Counted from the stretch's first letter, positions 11,948 to 23,529 are shown. The stretch: 64,000 bases of DNA from Cladophialophora immunda (GCF_000835495.1 NW_015622545.1:2310777-2374776); one strand, 5' to 3'. Notes: generated by a model from the sequence alone, not told the origin. Program-made: numbers and translations.

Positions 11948-13584
11948 TCACATGTGGAGAGCGGCAAGGCCTTTTCCAAGCTGGGGCGGGTCAATAACGG
12001 GCTTCTTGAGTTCTTCGACGCCAGCAACAGTAAATCCGAGGATAATGTTGTATTTGAAGTTGTTCGAACTTTCTCCGTGAACTAGAGAGCAGTCAGCCGT
12101 GGCAGTTTCGCCTAGAGAACAGTCATAACACGGGTATGAACTCACAGACGCCAACAACTCGAACTCTCCAAGCACCGCGATTCTTCTCAATCCTACACAC
12201 CATCCCGCCACTGCAGCCGTAGAAGCCAGCAATATTGCATTCACGCGCTTCGGTCAGCTTGCCAGTTCCGTACACTCGTCCACAGATATTCCCCCCTTGC
12301 TTAGGCATGACTGGACCGAACGCAACACTTCGGGTGTCCGATTTGAACGTCTTTTCATAATGCTAGCAGTTAAGTCAGCGTAGAACACATTTGGTGGACT
12401 GGGGATATGACTTACAGGTAGGGGTCCTAGGAGGGACTTTGGAAAGTAGGCATTTCTGACCTCTTGACCCATGAACTCGTAAGTATCTTGGATATTTGCC
12501 GCTGCCGCATTGGATTTGCGTATGTAGGATAGCTTCGTGTTATGTATGTCTTGTTCGGAACCTGGATAATATGCAGTGAAGTAGTTCGAGGACGACAAAC
12601 TGTTTTCGAGCGGTAGGGGTTCCAACAATCTAGGGTCGATGGAGTGCACCGGGTGGGGAGGTGTGTATTCGTTTCCGGCGGCTTCAGAGTTCAAGACAAA
12701 GATAGCAAGGTCTGAGGCTCTGCAAAGGTTCAACAAGTGGACATGGTACACTGGTCCCACTGCTGAGAGTTAGCAGTGTGCTATAACAGTCTGATCATCA
12801 GACGACTCACGATCGTCCTCTGCGTCTTCTGAGAATTTCGCCATCGAAACACGTGCTGTCGTCAGCTGTGCGTCGCGCAGCCGTCGCTCCGTCTCGTCCA
12901 CATTCGTGTCGGCGTGAATGTCCAGAAGATGAGCACAAGTCACGAACTTGTCCCCACTCAGCCAGAAACCTGACATTGTCACCTGTTCGTGGCTCAGCGT
13001 GCCCGAGTCATTGGAGTTGGTATACACATTGCAATGCAACTTGCCAGCGGCGAGCGCAAATTGGCCGATACAATTCAGAGCCTTGAGTGATCAGCATGTG
13101 TTCTGGATGTTATGCAGAGCAGAGGGTACGGTACATACAGCATCAAGTTCTTGCGGCCCATCTGCTAGATGATTCAGGTGGTCGAAGTCTGATTTGCGAC
13201 TGAGGACAACTTTGCCGTCGTTGTCGACGGCAAATGTTTTGCGCCAACGTTGCAGGTCCACGTCCCAGCACGGGCCACCCATCGCGTCGGACGGAGGCTT
13301 TGCAGGTTCTGGAGGAGTACCTGTGCCAGGGAAAGGACCCGCCAGTGCGCAGCCTGGTCCGAGTTCATCGATCAGCTTGGTGGCAGGATTCTCGACAATT
13401 GACTCGATTGGTGAAGTGCGGGTCGGCGAGTCACTGGGATGTGAGAACTGGTCTGCCAAGACAAGTCAGTGTTGAACATCAGCAGCAAATAGGCAAGGCT
13501 GTAGAAGATACCGGAAGCTGAATTCTCTTTGTCACATTGTGCGGTGCGAGCAGAAACGCTCCGCAGCGATTGCGACCCCGCCAT
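11948..13584 (-). CDS. trypsin-fold serine peptidase-like protein, no signal peptide
   Basis: Six exons (13584-13512, 13452-13139, 13081-12811, 12762-12416, 12362-12146, 12081-11948) encode 451 residues. The product resembles fungal trypsin-like peptidase-domain proteins. The serine nucleophile motif GFYGCSGGMVC (GxSGG) is in exon 5. The histidine motif FWLSGDKFVTCAHLLD is in exon 3. ASDLAIFVLN at the start of exon 4 probably supplies the aspartate strand. After the serine, the strand VVGVFHG fits the last beta-barrel strands. The N-terminal 110 or so residues are Ser/Pro-rich with no secretion signal, so it is probably intracellular, unlike digestive trypsins. The catalytic triad assignment is by motif only; substrate and role are unknown. 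Confidence 0.72.
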
Positions 13585-14183
13585 GGTGCTTGATCAACGA
13601 GTGGTAGGCGCCTCTCACTAAGGCTGGCTCTTATTGTCAGTCGCGTGTCTTGTGGGTGTTGGGACTAAGATCCGTCCGTCCTCTCGTAGTACTGGACCGA
13701 AGAGAAAGGAACAAGAGATGGAAGGTGAACCACCACTCAGTTCATGTCCCTCCGTCTTTGGGAAGCAGTGGATAATAGTAGGTTGAGACTAGCTAAATAT
13801 GGTCTTGAACGGACGCCGCTTTATGATAGACTCCTGCTAAGAGCTCCTAGAACGATACCAATATAAGCATGGAGCCTCCTTCAGAAACAAGTAGCACAGT
13901 CTCTGCGACGGTATAAACATTATCATGGTGCGAAATCATAGTCCTCAATAGTGACAAAGAAGCCCGCATTATCAGATGTTTGCAAGTCTTAGGATGCCAC
14001 CTTGTCTAGGGATATTTTCCCTGCAGGCACGTGCCCAGCCTCCGTGCAGCGCTGTGCCACCGTCTGAATTGGTTTCCCCCGTAACACAGATGCCACTGTG
14101 AAGTGGTGCATTTCTTCACAATTCCTCTGCGATCCATACTGACATGCAAGTCGAGGTGGAGATCCCCATGAAGTTCCCGCCAT
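13585..14183. other. intergenic upstream of peptidase-like gene
   Basis: Promoter side of the minus-strand peptidase-like gene merging into the decayed ankyrin gene. No intact reading frame with recognisable content is visible. A minus-strand ORF at 13989-14393 runs antisense to the ankyrin relic and is not supported. Confidence 0.4.
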
Positions 14184-14700
14184 GCTATAGTAACATTGGT
14201 GGCTCTGTGGAGACCGATGGAGATTGCGGTCAAGGACGCAAATATCAGGGCAATTATCGTTCTCTTGAACCACAATATCAAACCAACCAAGTACTAACTT
14301 GAGCAGGATGAACAAAAGTCTTACACGATCCTCGGGCTCTTTCTCGACAACGGCTATGATACCAATGAGCCACTGTGGGTGGGGACTGACCATCTTCCAC
14401 CCCTGGCTTGTGTCAGCCGATATCCAATTGGGTCAAGACGAAGATGCTCACCTGGTTCAGCGTCGCGCCCTCCCTGACCTCGGGGCTGACGAACCGGTTT
14501 CGCGAGAAGGAGGCATGTCCCAAAAGACACTACTACTTCGATATCCCCCTCCTTATCAATACCGACCGAACGAACCTCCCTCGAAATCGTTCAGCTGTTC
14601 TTTGTCCACGAGGGAGCTCCCATAAGCCACATTATCTTCGAACAAGCATCTACCATCCTTCCACCATTTTAAAGAGAAGGGTCTCGGAACTCCATTAGAC
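14184..14700 (+). pseudogene. decayed ankyrin-repeat protein gene
   Basis: Reading the plus strand, ankyrin-like pieces appear in shifting frames. They include PMEIAVKDANIRAIIVLLNHN, then after an in-frame stop ILGLFLDNGYDTNEPLW followed by PPLAC, then in another frame KMLTWFSVAPSL where ankyrin proteins usually have a WF-LxxGADPN repeat. Further on a weak match reads LEIVQLFFVHEGAPIS. The pattern of helix pairs ending in a DNG or HGA turn is typical of fungal ankyrin proteins. At least one stop and two frameshifts interrupt it, so it looks non-functional. The extents are approximate, and homologous remnants may reach 15.3 kb. Confidence 0.55.
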
Positions 14701-15531
14701 GAAGCTGCGAGCAAAAACAACAACCAGATTTTTGGCTTCCACTTCTCTACGGTTTACGGATGTTAACACATTTGAATATCCAGTGGAATGCTTTCCACTA
14801 TTGGAACCGTCGCTCAATTGGTAAGCGCGACGACAACGGGTGGCTACTTCGCCCAAACCGAGAGTAACGGACTCCAACGAAGCACGGGCATGCTCTCAGC
14901 AGTGTAACCGGTAAATATGTCTCCAGCGTGGGTGCGGAAGATGCCTCCCCAGCCTCCATTTAACGCCTGGAGAGCGAGTCAATCAAAATTGTGGCCCCCA
15001 CGAAGATAATCCAGGTGTTGGCGAGTGTATGCGTCGGTTGGTCCCGATAAGATGGCTTCATGCGGTCTAGCAAGAAAGTGCACCACATTCTGGGGCGTAG
15101 GGGGCGTATATGTGGTGCGCGTGAAACCGATCAACACTGTCACCAGGGTCTACGTTTCGGCTCGTGTAGTTGGGAGCGCTCAATTACGTGGTGTGACCAC
15201 CCACGATCCATGGACTTACGCCTATTCGTGGGCTGCTCTTCTCCACAATGAGGCCCTGTCCACGCTATGCTCGTCTCCCAGATTCCATCGTGATAAGGAG
15301 CTCGATTTGCAACGACCCCGCATGGTTAGCCAATGAAACGGTTACATCGCTCAATACAAGGTGGTGGGCGCCTGGTTGATCACCGTGGCTTCATGGTCTC
15401 AACGCAATATAAGTGTCGCCTTTTCTTTCCCTTCCTCGTCAGATTCAGAGTTATTGTTTTGAGAACGCCAAGCTCAGCCAAGCTTCGACAAGCTCAAAAG
15501 CCAAACACCTAGCTAGAAAAGCCAAGGCACG
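14701..15531. other. intergenic, possible further relic
   Basis: About 0.8 kb before the amino-acid transporter. There is no intact gene. Part may be the decayed 3' end of the ankyrin gene, but I could not align it to any family. Confidence 0.35.
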
Positions 15532-17530
15532 ATGGCTGAGAAGACCGTGTTCGACCACGAGAAATCAACGTCATCACCACCCGCCGCTCGGTCGTATTTT
15601 CCGCCTAGTCAGCGCAAGGTTCACGACTCCAGCGTGACTTTCGAGGAATACTACTACTATGCGCAGCGAACCCGTGAAGAACAACGACAGCTACCATCTC
15701 CGCAGTGGCAATGGCGAACCGTCTTCTCTTCACGAAAGAAGACTGCAGACCCTGTAGAAGAGAAGCATGAATCTGAGCCACACGCCGGTGAAGTTGTGAC
15801 CGAAGAAGAGTGGTCAAACGCGAGTCGGGCATTCCGTACGGCTTCATGGGGAGCAGTCTTCTATCTGGTGAGCAGCTTCACACAAGACATGTTGGAGGCT
15901 AATGGTCTAGATCACCACCGATATCCTTGGACCGTTTGCTGTGCCGTTCGCTATTGGGACCCTCGGCTTCGGCCCAGGCTGTGGGATCTTCACAGCCTTC
16001 GGAATCGTCAGCGTATACAGTGGGTATTTGATCTGGAAGGTCTTCATGGGGGTCGACTCGCACGAGTTCCCAGCGCGCAACTACGGTGATCTGGCATTCC
16101 GAGCATGGGGAACCATTGCTCGCCATGTCGTCAACGTCCTCCAGGCGATCGCCCTCCTGCTGCTTCTGGGTCAAGTCACAATTCTGTTTGGTCAGAACAT
16201 TTCGGAGATGTCCAAATACCGCATCTGCTACATTGTCTGTCCCCTGATATTCGTCATCATCGGATTTTTCTTGACTCAGATCCGTACCTTGAGGAACTAC
16301 GGGTGGATTGCCAACTTCGGATTCTGGCTCAACATCCTCGCTATCTTTGTCTCGATGGGGGCTACGGCGCACAATCCGCCCAATTTTGCAATTGCGACCC
16401 TGGGATCAGTCGGAAGTAAGGTGTGCGGAGCCAAATTTGAAAGCAAGGACTGACATGACCAGGTACAATTGACCCGACGACCATTACCCCTGTAAACGGG
16501 GTCTATCCTCCCAAAGTGCACTATGGATCTCTCCCTACATCGAATCTCCTCGGCGCTGTCAATGGCATGCTCTCAGGAGTATTGGCATATGCAGGCCTTC
16601 AACTCTTCGTCGAGTTCATGTGAGCACCCCCAAAACAATGTACCAAGTTACCCAGGCTTCCAAGATCCCGGGCTCCCCGATACCTGTCGCGAAGGCTAAC
16701 GACAAAGCAGGGCAGAGATGAAAAGACCTCATGACTTCCTCAAAGGCATGTTCGTCGCTCAAGCTGTCATCTATGTGGCTTATGTCGTCTACGGCTGTTT
16801 CATCTACTACTATCAAGGACAGTACACGTTCAATCCTGCATATCTGGGAGTTTCCGATTATGGATGGCAAACAGTCGGTCGGTCCTCCCTTCCGTCCTTC
16901 TGCAGGCAGCGCTAATTCCCAACAGGCAACACACTCACGCTCATAAGTGGCCTCATCGCCGCCGGGCTCTATGGGAACATCGGCATCAAAGTCTTCTACA
17001 ACAATGTCCTGGTCGACATCTTCAAAGCGCCATTGATGACCAGTAAACGCGGCAAGATCTTCTATGCCGCGATCGTCCCAGTCTGGTGGTCCATCGCATT
17101 CATCATCGCCGCGGCGATCCCCGCATATGTCTACTTCGTCGGCGTCATGTCCGCGTCCTGCCTGCTGAATCTATCATACACGATTCCGCCGTGGATCGCG
17201 CTCGGTTTCGACATCAAGATGCACACCCTGGGCACGTTTGATCCCGCAATAGGTCGCACTTCGCGAGGCATGACTGGCATGAGTCGGTACATTCGCGGAT
17301 TTTGGTCTGGAGGTATCTTCCAGGTCTCGATCAACGTCTGGCATGTGTTGTACTTCCTGGCCTCGCTTGGAATGTGCGGCCTGGGAATGTGGGCTTCCAT
17401 CCAGGGGTAAGTGCTCTCCCACGTCTGGTTGTGGATTGATCTGACGCTCGGTAGCATGATCGATGCTTTCAAGATTCCAGAGGTCAACTCATTCACTTGC
17501 ACGTCCCCGTTGAACATTAATGGAGGCTAG
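15532..17530 (+). CDS. AAAP-family amino acid transporter
   Basis: Membrane amino-acid/H+ symporter of the Aa_trans (PF01490) type, 573 residues in six exons: 15532-15867, 15911-16415, 16463-16619, 16711-16877, 16926-17406, 17455-17530. A cytosolic N-terminus of about 100 residues precedes the first helix. The diagnostic opening ITTDILGPFAVPFAIGTLGF is followed by about ten hydrophobic segments, with ISEMSKYRICYIVCPLIFV, GMLSGVLAYAGLQLFVEFM and AEMKRPHDFLKGM (the family M-x-x-P-x-x-F loop). The C-terminus is short and ends NSFTCTSPLNINGG. All junctions keep phase. Substrate specificity is not readable. It stands between two pseudogenes, with no clear functional neighbours. Confidence 0.9.
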
Positions 17531-18083
17531 AGTGTTGTCGCGCGCTGCTGTTAGATGGCAGTACGGGTTTATCGGATATGGACGTGGCCAACAAGAAGCA
17601 GAAGAGCCAGTAGCGGAGGTCAGGATCTCCACCAGAGTTCGGCACTATCTCCGGCACATCACCTCGCGCGACCAAACCGGTGATCGTTCATCCGTTTCAC
17701 TTACGAGGCATTAGGCGGATCGAAAGTTGGGACGACTTGTCAGAGGCTCCTGCGTCATTGTCATCGTCTCGTATCAATCGGGCGGATTTTAAACGTATCA
17801 TAGTCTATCAACCACCTAGACATCCGCCTTAGGCCCCGTAAGAATTCATGGTCAACCCTGTCCCTCGGAAGCGCTGTGCACAGTTTGTCAGTAGGTACTG
17901 CCACTTCCGCTCTGCTCCCGTTACCGAGCGACAATGCGCACAAAGTTGGCGGCCCAGAAAATAGATTATCAGCCGGCACGTAGACCTGTGGCAACTTCCA
18001 CACTGGAGGCTTTTCATAGAGGTGTGAGGCATTCCCGCTCTTGATAGTCCGGATCCCGAGTCCTCCTGCCCATTAGATCCGCC
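17531..18083. other. intergenic, no gene seen
   Basis: Spacer between the amino-acid transporter and the SnoaL-like relic. No recognisable coding content on either strand. Confidence 0.4.
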
Positions 18084-18490
18084 AGCGCCACCGTCCGGAC
18101 CCTGGCAGCGCGATTCTTCCACGCCATCGAGGCCGGCGACATCGCGATGATGAAGAGCCTGCTCGCCCCCCGACGCTCAGATCCGGCACAACACCGACGA
18201 CCACGTCACCTCCCCGGAGCACACGGCCACGGTGCTCGCCGGCGTGTTTCCAGCGCGTCGCCAATCTGAAGTACTCTGATCGTCGTCGCCTCGACAGTCT
18301 TCCCGGGCGGGTTCGTGCAGCGGCATGTTTTAGAGGGGAATCGGGTCGACGACGGCGAGAAGGTGCGGTTGCCGGCGGCGATCATCGCGCGGGTGGAAGA
18401 CGGGCCGGATCGCGAGGGTCGACGAGGATTTTCGATAGCGGCCTCCAGGCGACGTTCCGCAAGTTTGTGGGGGTCCCGCTAAAGTTGTAA
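18084..18490 (+). pseudogene. frameshifted SnoaL/NTF2-like small enzyme relic
   Basis: Pieces of one SnoaL-type domain can be followed through successive frame changes on the plus strand. They run TVRTLAARFFHAIEAGDIAM, then after a C7 run DAQIRHNTDDHVTSPEHTAT, VLAGVF, RVANLKYSD, GGFVQRHVLEGNRVDDGEKV, RLPAAIIARVEDG and finally LQATFRKFVGVPLKL before TAA. The order and spacing match a single domain of about 130 residues, as in SnoaL/ketosteroid-isomerase-like proteins. Small indels, including the extra C near 18162-18170, break the frame at least four times. No intron solution removes them, so it is best read as a pseudogene unless these are sequencing errors. It sits beside a bZIP regulator and aromatic-type genes. 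Confidence 0.68.
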
Positions 18491-18756
18491 TATGGGGGGG
18501 CAAGGGCCTGAGGAAATGCGTTGTCGCCGTGGCCTGGTGTGCAAACGGGATTTTCAAAACTGGCCTCGATACAGAGGAGAGTGAGAAAAGTCCGGAAATA
18601 CCAGCTTCTACGAATCCCAGGCTAAGAGACCTTTCGTGCATAAAAAGCTTGAATACAATATCTTCACTGAACGTCAGGAGAGTGAATGGAGCGCATCTCA
18701 ATCTCGAAAGTTGGCATTGAGGGTCCGGTCGTCAAAAATATACAAGATACACGAGT
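18491..18756. other. short spacer
   Basis: Region between the SnoaL-like relic and the 3' end of the bZIP gene. Nothing recognisable. Confidence 0.4.
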
Positions 18757-20298
18757 TCAGACGCTGGTCCACACACCGAAGCATTTCTCATTCGATGCGT
18801 CGTCCTGATAGGTCTCGGAGTCTTCTTGGGTTTGAAATGCGTACCACGCTGTGTGCAAGCTTGGCTGCGCGGGTTCGGGGTTCGAGACAGGGACATCCCC
18901 ACGAAAGTCGGGCCAGCTCTGGAAAAAGTCCGAGTTCATCGTCCAGCACCGTATGTCGTGCATGCTGGCCAGGAAGCGGGGGGATAGATGGCACAGTCCC
19001 GTCTGGACATTCAGCTTGAACGCTTCTTTGAAGTCGTACGGCCAGAGAAATCGGAACATGGTGTGGGTTGCGTGCAAGAAGACATCGGTGTAGTAGTCGT
19101 GGCAGATGGAGAGTCGCTCACGGAAGCCTGGCCTGGTCCGAAGTAAGCGGGACATTATCATGAGGGGAACCCGTGATTTGCGCCTACCAGACGTAGCAGT
19201 CGGCAATGACTGAGTGAGGGAACGCAAGTTGGGAAGGTCTGCGTCAAACCCGCAGTTAGCAATGGGGCTGGCATCGATAACGCCATGGGGAGAGTCAATA
19301 CCTTGGTTTTATGAACGGCGGCAGGATTTTGGACGGGCTTGTTCCAGTAGTCCGCTGCATCATCTGGGCTTGTCAGCAATGCCAGCACGACCCTTAAAGT
19401 GAGGGCCACTTACGTCCTGTTTGATCGTTTGACTTGCTACCGTCAAAACTGCCAGGCGCTCAATCTTGCTGTAGTTTGGTGCAAAGTACTTTTCGTCCAG
19501 TTCGCGCAGACAGCTCCATCGCGCGTCGACCATCACGGCTTGAGAGAATTGGGTCCAGCCCTGCGAGACCGCAGTGATGGCGATGTGCATGTCAAGCTCA
19601 GTGTCGCCGAGGGTCGAAACCGGCATTGCGTGGGAGATCAGCAGTTCAATGTCTCTCCAGACCTTACTGTGACGGCCATCAAGAGCTGATTTCGAGGATA
19701 GCAAAGGGTTGCTCTCGATAGAGCCTGTCTTGGCACATGGCATCGGGGAAGGCCAGAACACAGCGTCATCTCTGACAAAAGGGGCAGAAAGCTCTGCAAG
19801 GAGTGCGTCCAGAGTGTCGTTCTTTTCGCCGGGTAAGAAGGCGCTGGAATCTAGCCCAGGCTCTGGGGAAGCTGCCTCTAACAGCGACGGATCGACCACC
19901 GGGAGAATCATGGGGTTTGGCGAGGGACCAAGAGCGTCTGGATCGATCCTGTCACTTGGGGCATCTTCAGGCTGGCCTAGGTCGGCCAAGTCGGCCTCGA
20001 TCAACCCCTTGATTTGAAGCAGTCTTTTCCTGTGTCGCAGCATTCTCTCATCGTTGAGGTCCCGCTCCGCCATGAGCCTTGAGGCCAAGTTGCTCGCCTT
20101 GTCCTGTTGAAGCAATTGAACGTTCTCCTGCAATCGCTCCAGATACTCTCGGTCTCTCTTGCGCTTTCTTTGCTGGTTCATTCGATCCATCTCGCGCTTC
20201 TTCGCGCGCCGACAGTCGGTAGAGAGTTGTGGCTTTGGCACCGACGCCATTGGTGACGGCGCGTGGCTTGGCATGATTGATATGATTCTCTCATTCAA
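18757..20298 (-). CDS. bZIP transcription factor with DUF3425 C-terminus
   Basis: Nuclear regulator of the fungal bZIP/DUF3425 class, 457 residues in four exons: 20298-19414, 19363-19302, 19238-19188, 19132-18757. A basic region at about residues 28-55 (DCRRAKKREMDRMNQQRKRK and onward) precedes a leucine-rich coiled segment with LERLQENVQLLQQDK. The middle is acidic and proline-rich. The C-terminus is DUF3425-like: PPFIKPRPSQLAFPHSVI, then PGFRERLSICHDYYTDVF and FLWPYDF followed by LSPRFLASMHD. The two tiny internal exons are needed to keep that domain in frame. Translation may instead begin at the methionine at 20274. It is the likely controller of the adjacent HGD-like block, by position only. 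Confidence 0.85.
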
Positions 20299-20727
20299 GA
20301 TATATCGGTGTTACACCCTTGCGCTCGGTGGAGAAGTCATAACACGTGGAAGAGAGGTAGTCATCATGCTAGGCTCTCCATGTTGCCTCGTTATTACCCC
20401 GTATTCTTGGAGCGGGGTCGGCGGCTCCCAGCCCCACAGATCATTTAGAGCAAGACTTGTTGCCTCGGAATAGAGTCTCGTGTTTATTTTCTGTGAGGTA
20501 GTGTTCCAGTCCTGTTTAAACCAGAACCATATTGTTATTGGTCTTCGAGGGCAACCTAACACAAGCTCTAATATCCGGCGCCTATTGAAAAGAGTAAGTT
20601 CGTCTTGCACTTAAGCATGTTGTGAGTGAGGGTCAGCTGGTAATTCACTTTGGAGCTTCAAACTGTGAAGAAGACTATTCGAAGCACAGCACTTATGAAC
20701 ACCTCTGTAACTAGGTACAAGTCATTT
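20299..20727. other. promoter side of bZIP gene and 3' flank of HGD-like gene
   Basis: 429 bases with no supported gene. Short ORFs here lack any family match. Confidence 0.45.
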
Positions 20728-22139
20728 TCACATTTTGGGCTTCGCTTTTTCCTCCCTGGTTTTCAAAACATCCCTGCACTCTACAGCCCAATCGGAAACC
20801 CACAAGGGACACTCGGTCTCGAGCAAGAAGATGGTGAAACCTTCGTTCTGGACCTTTTTGGGAGTCGTTTCCTGTTCCTCGGCTGCTCGATGGGCGTCAC
20901 TGTTCGCACCGTGGCATGCCATCCCCGAATTCAACGTTGCACCGTAAGGTTGAAAATTAAGGCCTTGGTTCCACGGACTGCTGGGATCCTGATTCGTTAT
21001 GATTGCCCCAGAGAGCTCGGTCATGGTGTTTCGGTGATAGTAGGGCAACCAGTAAGTGTTTTCCATCACGTTCCAACGTGGAGGTATTATTGCGAAGTCC
21101 ACGACGGCGGTCCCAGGCTCACGGTAAGAGGGTGCAGTCAGAACCGTGAATATGCTCGGATCGGCGTGGTCGAACAGGGTGTTCCCGAGCACGCAGAACC
21201 GTGCAAGGTCGTATTTGAACGGGTAAAATGTCCCATTCCAAGCCGCGACGTCGAAAGGAGTATGATCCTGAGTGCAGCTAAACAGGTTTCCCCCTAATCG
21301 TGAAATAATGGTCCACGTTCTGTCGTTTCCCAGGGCGCGCCCGGCTTGAAGCTTTCCATCAAATGCCGCGACCGGAACTTGAAAGTCACGGATGTTCGCT
21401 AATGAGCATGATCCGATAGGTCCCAACTCGGGTAGGCGAAAGTGTCCCTGGAACAACTCACAGATGAACCCCCGCGAAGGGCCGCAGGGGAGAGTGACTC
21501 GGTGACGGACTCCTCGAGGAATCATTGCGATTTCGTTCTGTCGCACCAAAAGGTTTCCCATTTCGGTTTGCACATCGATTGTTCCCGATTGCGGGATGAT
21601 GAGCATGTCGCCGTCGAGTGAGGAGAAGGCGTGCGCAGTTTCCATATCCTCTGTGATTGCGTAAAGATAAACCGCCAGCCCAGTCTTGGTGGCTGCGTCT
21701 CCAGAGTACGCCAGCAGGGCAGTCTTTGTCCAATCAGCCCCTGGTTCCACAGGAAAAGACATCCATCGCAGAGCATTGGGCGTCATGTGCGCTTTTGGAG
21801 TCTTCATTTTGTTGCCATAAGGTTTGAATTCGCTATGTACTAAGGAGGATTTTGCTCGATAAAGCCACGTCTGCAGAGTGTGGCTGCGAGGCGAGGTAAA
21901 CGAGCTTCCAGAGATGCGCTCGGTAACCAGCCCGAACGGCGGCCTCTGAGGATTGTTGCATGCTACTGGACTGGCACCAGGAAATGCTTCCGACCTAGGA
22001 TGGCGGTTGGGATCAATACATACAGGGAGACCCCCAAACTGAACGTCACGAAACAGACAATGGGCACTCACTGCTGATGATTGCCAAATCCTTCAAGGTA
22101 TTGGTATTTTTCCTGGACGGTGAAGTTCGTCACAGGCAT
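20728..22139 (-). CDS. homogentisate 1,2-dioxygenase-like enzyme
   Basis: Non-haem Fe(II) cupin dioxygenase of the homogentisate dioxygenase family, which opens the ring of homogentisate to maleylacetoacetate in tyrosine and phenylacetate catabolism. Two exons, 22139-22072 and 21994-20728, give 444 residues, the usual length. The N-terminus MPVTNFTVQEKYQYLEGFGN and SEAFPGASPVACNNPQRPPFGL are family hallmarks, as are TERISGSSFT and QTWLYR. The predicted iron ligands are His343 and Glu349 in PYYHRNTMTE and His384 in ACHGAN. Several usually invariant stretches are altered: GHY is replaced by ITN, and the MTPHGPD motif reads MACHGAN. It may therefore be a paralogue with a different ring substrate. 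It is divergent from the barrel protein at 22632. Confidence 0.87.
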
Positions 22140-22631
22140 CTCGACTTACTTCGGTGCGCGATGTGATCAATTTTGGCCTCAGAGAAAAGTCCTGTTCACC
22201 GAGAGGAGTCAAGATATCTTCCCAAGCTTCCATACACTGGATGGCAGGGCATCCCCAGTTCTTGACTTAAATTTCCCATGTCCCGCAGTTCCTAGAGCTG
22301 TGTTGCACCCGCCGACCTCCAGCGGCGAGTCATGAGGGCGTCTTGGTAACCTCATCCCCCGCGTTTCCCCCTCGGCTGCTGCTTTGGGAATTCTCTACCG
22401 AAAGTGTCAGGAGGCACTGACACGCTAAACTTTGGTCGAACATGGGGCATACGGCTAACCCCCCCAGACTTATCGGATGTTTTCATCTGGTCGTGGTCAT
22501 CGTTGACTTATCAAATGCTCTATGAACAACTTCCCAATGCCCTTGGAAGATCCTCAATAAATCAAGATTAATCCTTCCGGACCTTTTCGGTTGTCGAATA
22601 GCTTTTTGGGGGGGGTGTATTGTTATTCGTT
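22140..22631. promoter_or_regulatory. divergent intergenic region, HGD-like / barrel protein
   Basis: 492 bases between two divergent start codons, the probable shared promoter of the dioxygenase and barrel genes. I see no ORF of interest. A G-rich run precedes the plus-strand start. Confidence 0.5.
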
Positions 22632-23390
22632 ATGGCGCACACCTCAGCCAGCACGCAGATGATAACTTTCAGGCACAAGCCTGGGATCAATATTAAAGAC
22701 CCCGGCTCGAAAGACGGCAAGACCTGGTTTGAGGTCGTCAGTTGGCTCAAGTCGAGTCCAACTGTGCGGCGACTCTATTGGGGCCTGCATCTGGAGAATG
22801 AGAACAAAGTATATCTTCATATCGGTATGTTCATACCGTGTTACAAGACTGTCCCACATATGAGTCCAAAATTCTCGGCGACCAAGCCATCGTAGCAGCT
22901 ACTGACGTCTTGATCATTAGTTAGAGAGGGGCTCTATCAACATTACGACTTTCTGGCGTCACCGGACTATGCAGAGCTGAAACAACGCCTGCAAGACATT
23001 ATACAAGGTGATCTGATAGTTCGACATGCCGACCTCATCGAATATACACAACCTTGCGAATCTCTCGGGAACGGAGCACCGTTTACCGGGACAGCAATCT
23101 ACAAGGTGACTGACAAAGCTTGGGACTACGCCTGGAACCTCTGGTCAACCATTGTTCCTAGAGTCAAAGGGTGTAAAGGCGTGGCTGGAGGTTACATCGT
23201 CGAGCCCGTGGATGGACATCAAAGATGCTTTATAGCACTTGTTGGATGGGAGAGTACGGAAGAGCACCACGCCTATCACGAGACCACTCATTGGAAGAAT
23301 CGAGCAGCCATATTGACCGAAGGACAGAAGGGTTTCTGCGAATACGGTCATATTGTCTTTGAAAATGAGGCTCAGGGACCGCGTTTGTAG
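22632..23390 (+). CDS. dimeric alpha-beta barrel (ABM/Dabb-like) protein
   Basis: Two exons, 22632-22824 and 22921-23390, encode 220 residues. The fold looks like two consecutive ferredoxin-like ABM/Dabb units. The first opens with QMITFRHKPGINIKDP and has GLYQHYDFLASPDYAELKQRL. The second contains AIYKVTDKAWDYAWNLWSTI, CFIALVGWESTEEHHAYHET and ends GHIVFENE. The W-x-S-x-E-x-H-x-x-Y-x-x-T arrangement is typical of this class, seen in fungal small monooxygenases and isomerases. There is no signal peptide. Being divergent from the HGD-like dioxygenase suggests a role in the same aromatic route, perhaps as an oxidase or isomerase, but no catalytic residue can be named. Confidence 0.75.
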
Positions 23391-23529
23391 CTTGGAAGAC
23401 AGGATGAATCTCATGGATGGACCTCCCCACGAGGTCCAAGATCATTCCCCATAGAGAGACTGACGACTTTGTTCCTCCAAGTCCAGCATCAGTTGTCAAG
23501 AACTACTTTTGCTTTCAGCTGCTTCAGAG

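Noticed and set aside
13989..14393. 134-residue minus-strand ORF
   Set aside because: Antisense to the ankyrin relic; no recognisable domain and no good splice partners.
20650..21297. 215-residue plus-strand ORF opposite the HGD-like gene
   Set aside because: It is antisense to a well-supported dioxygenase and has no family features.
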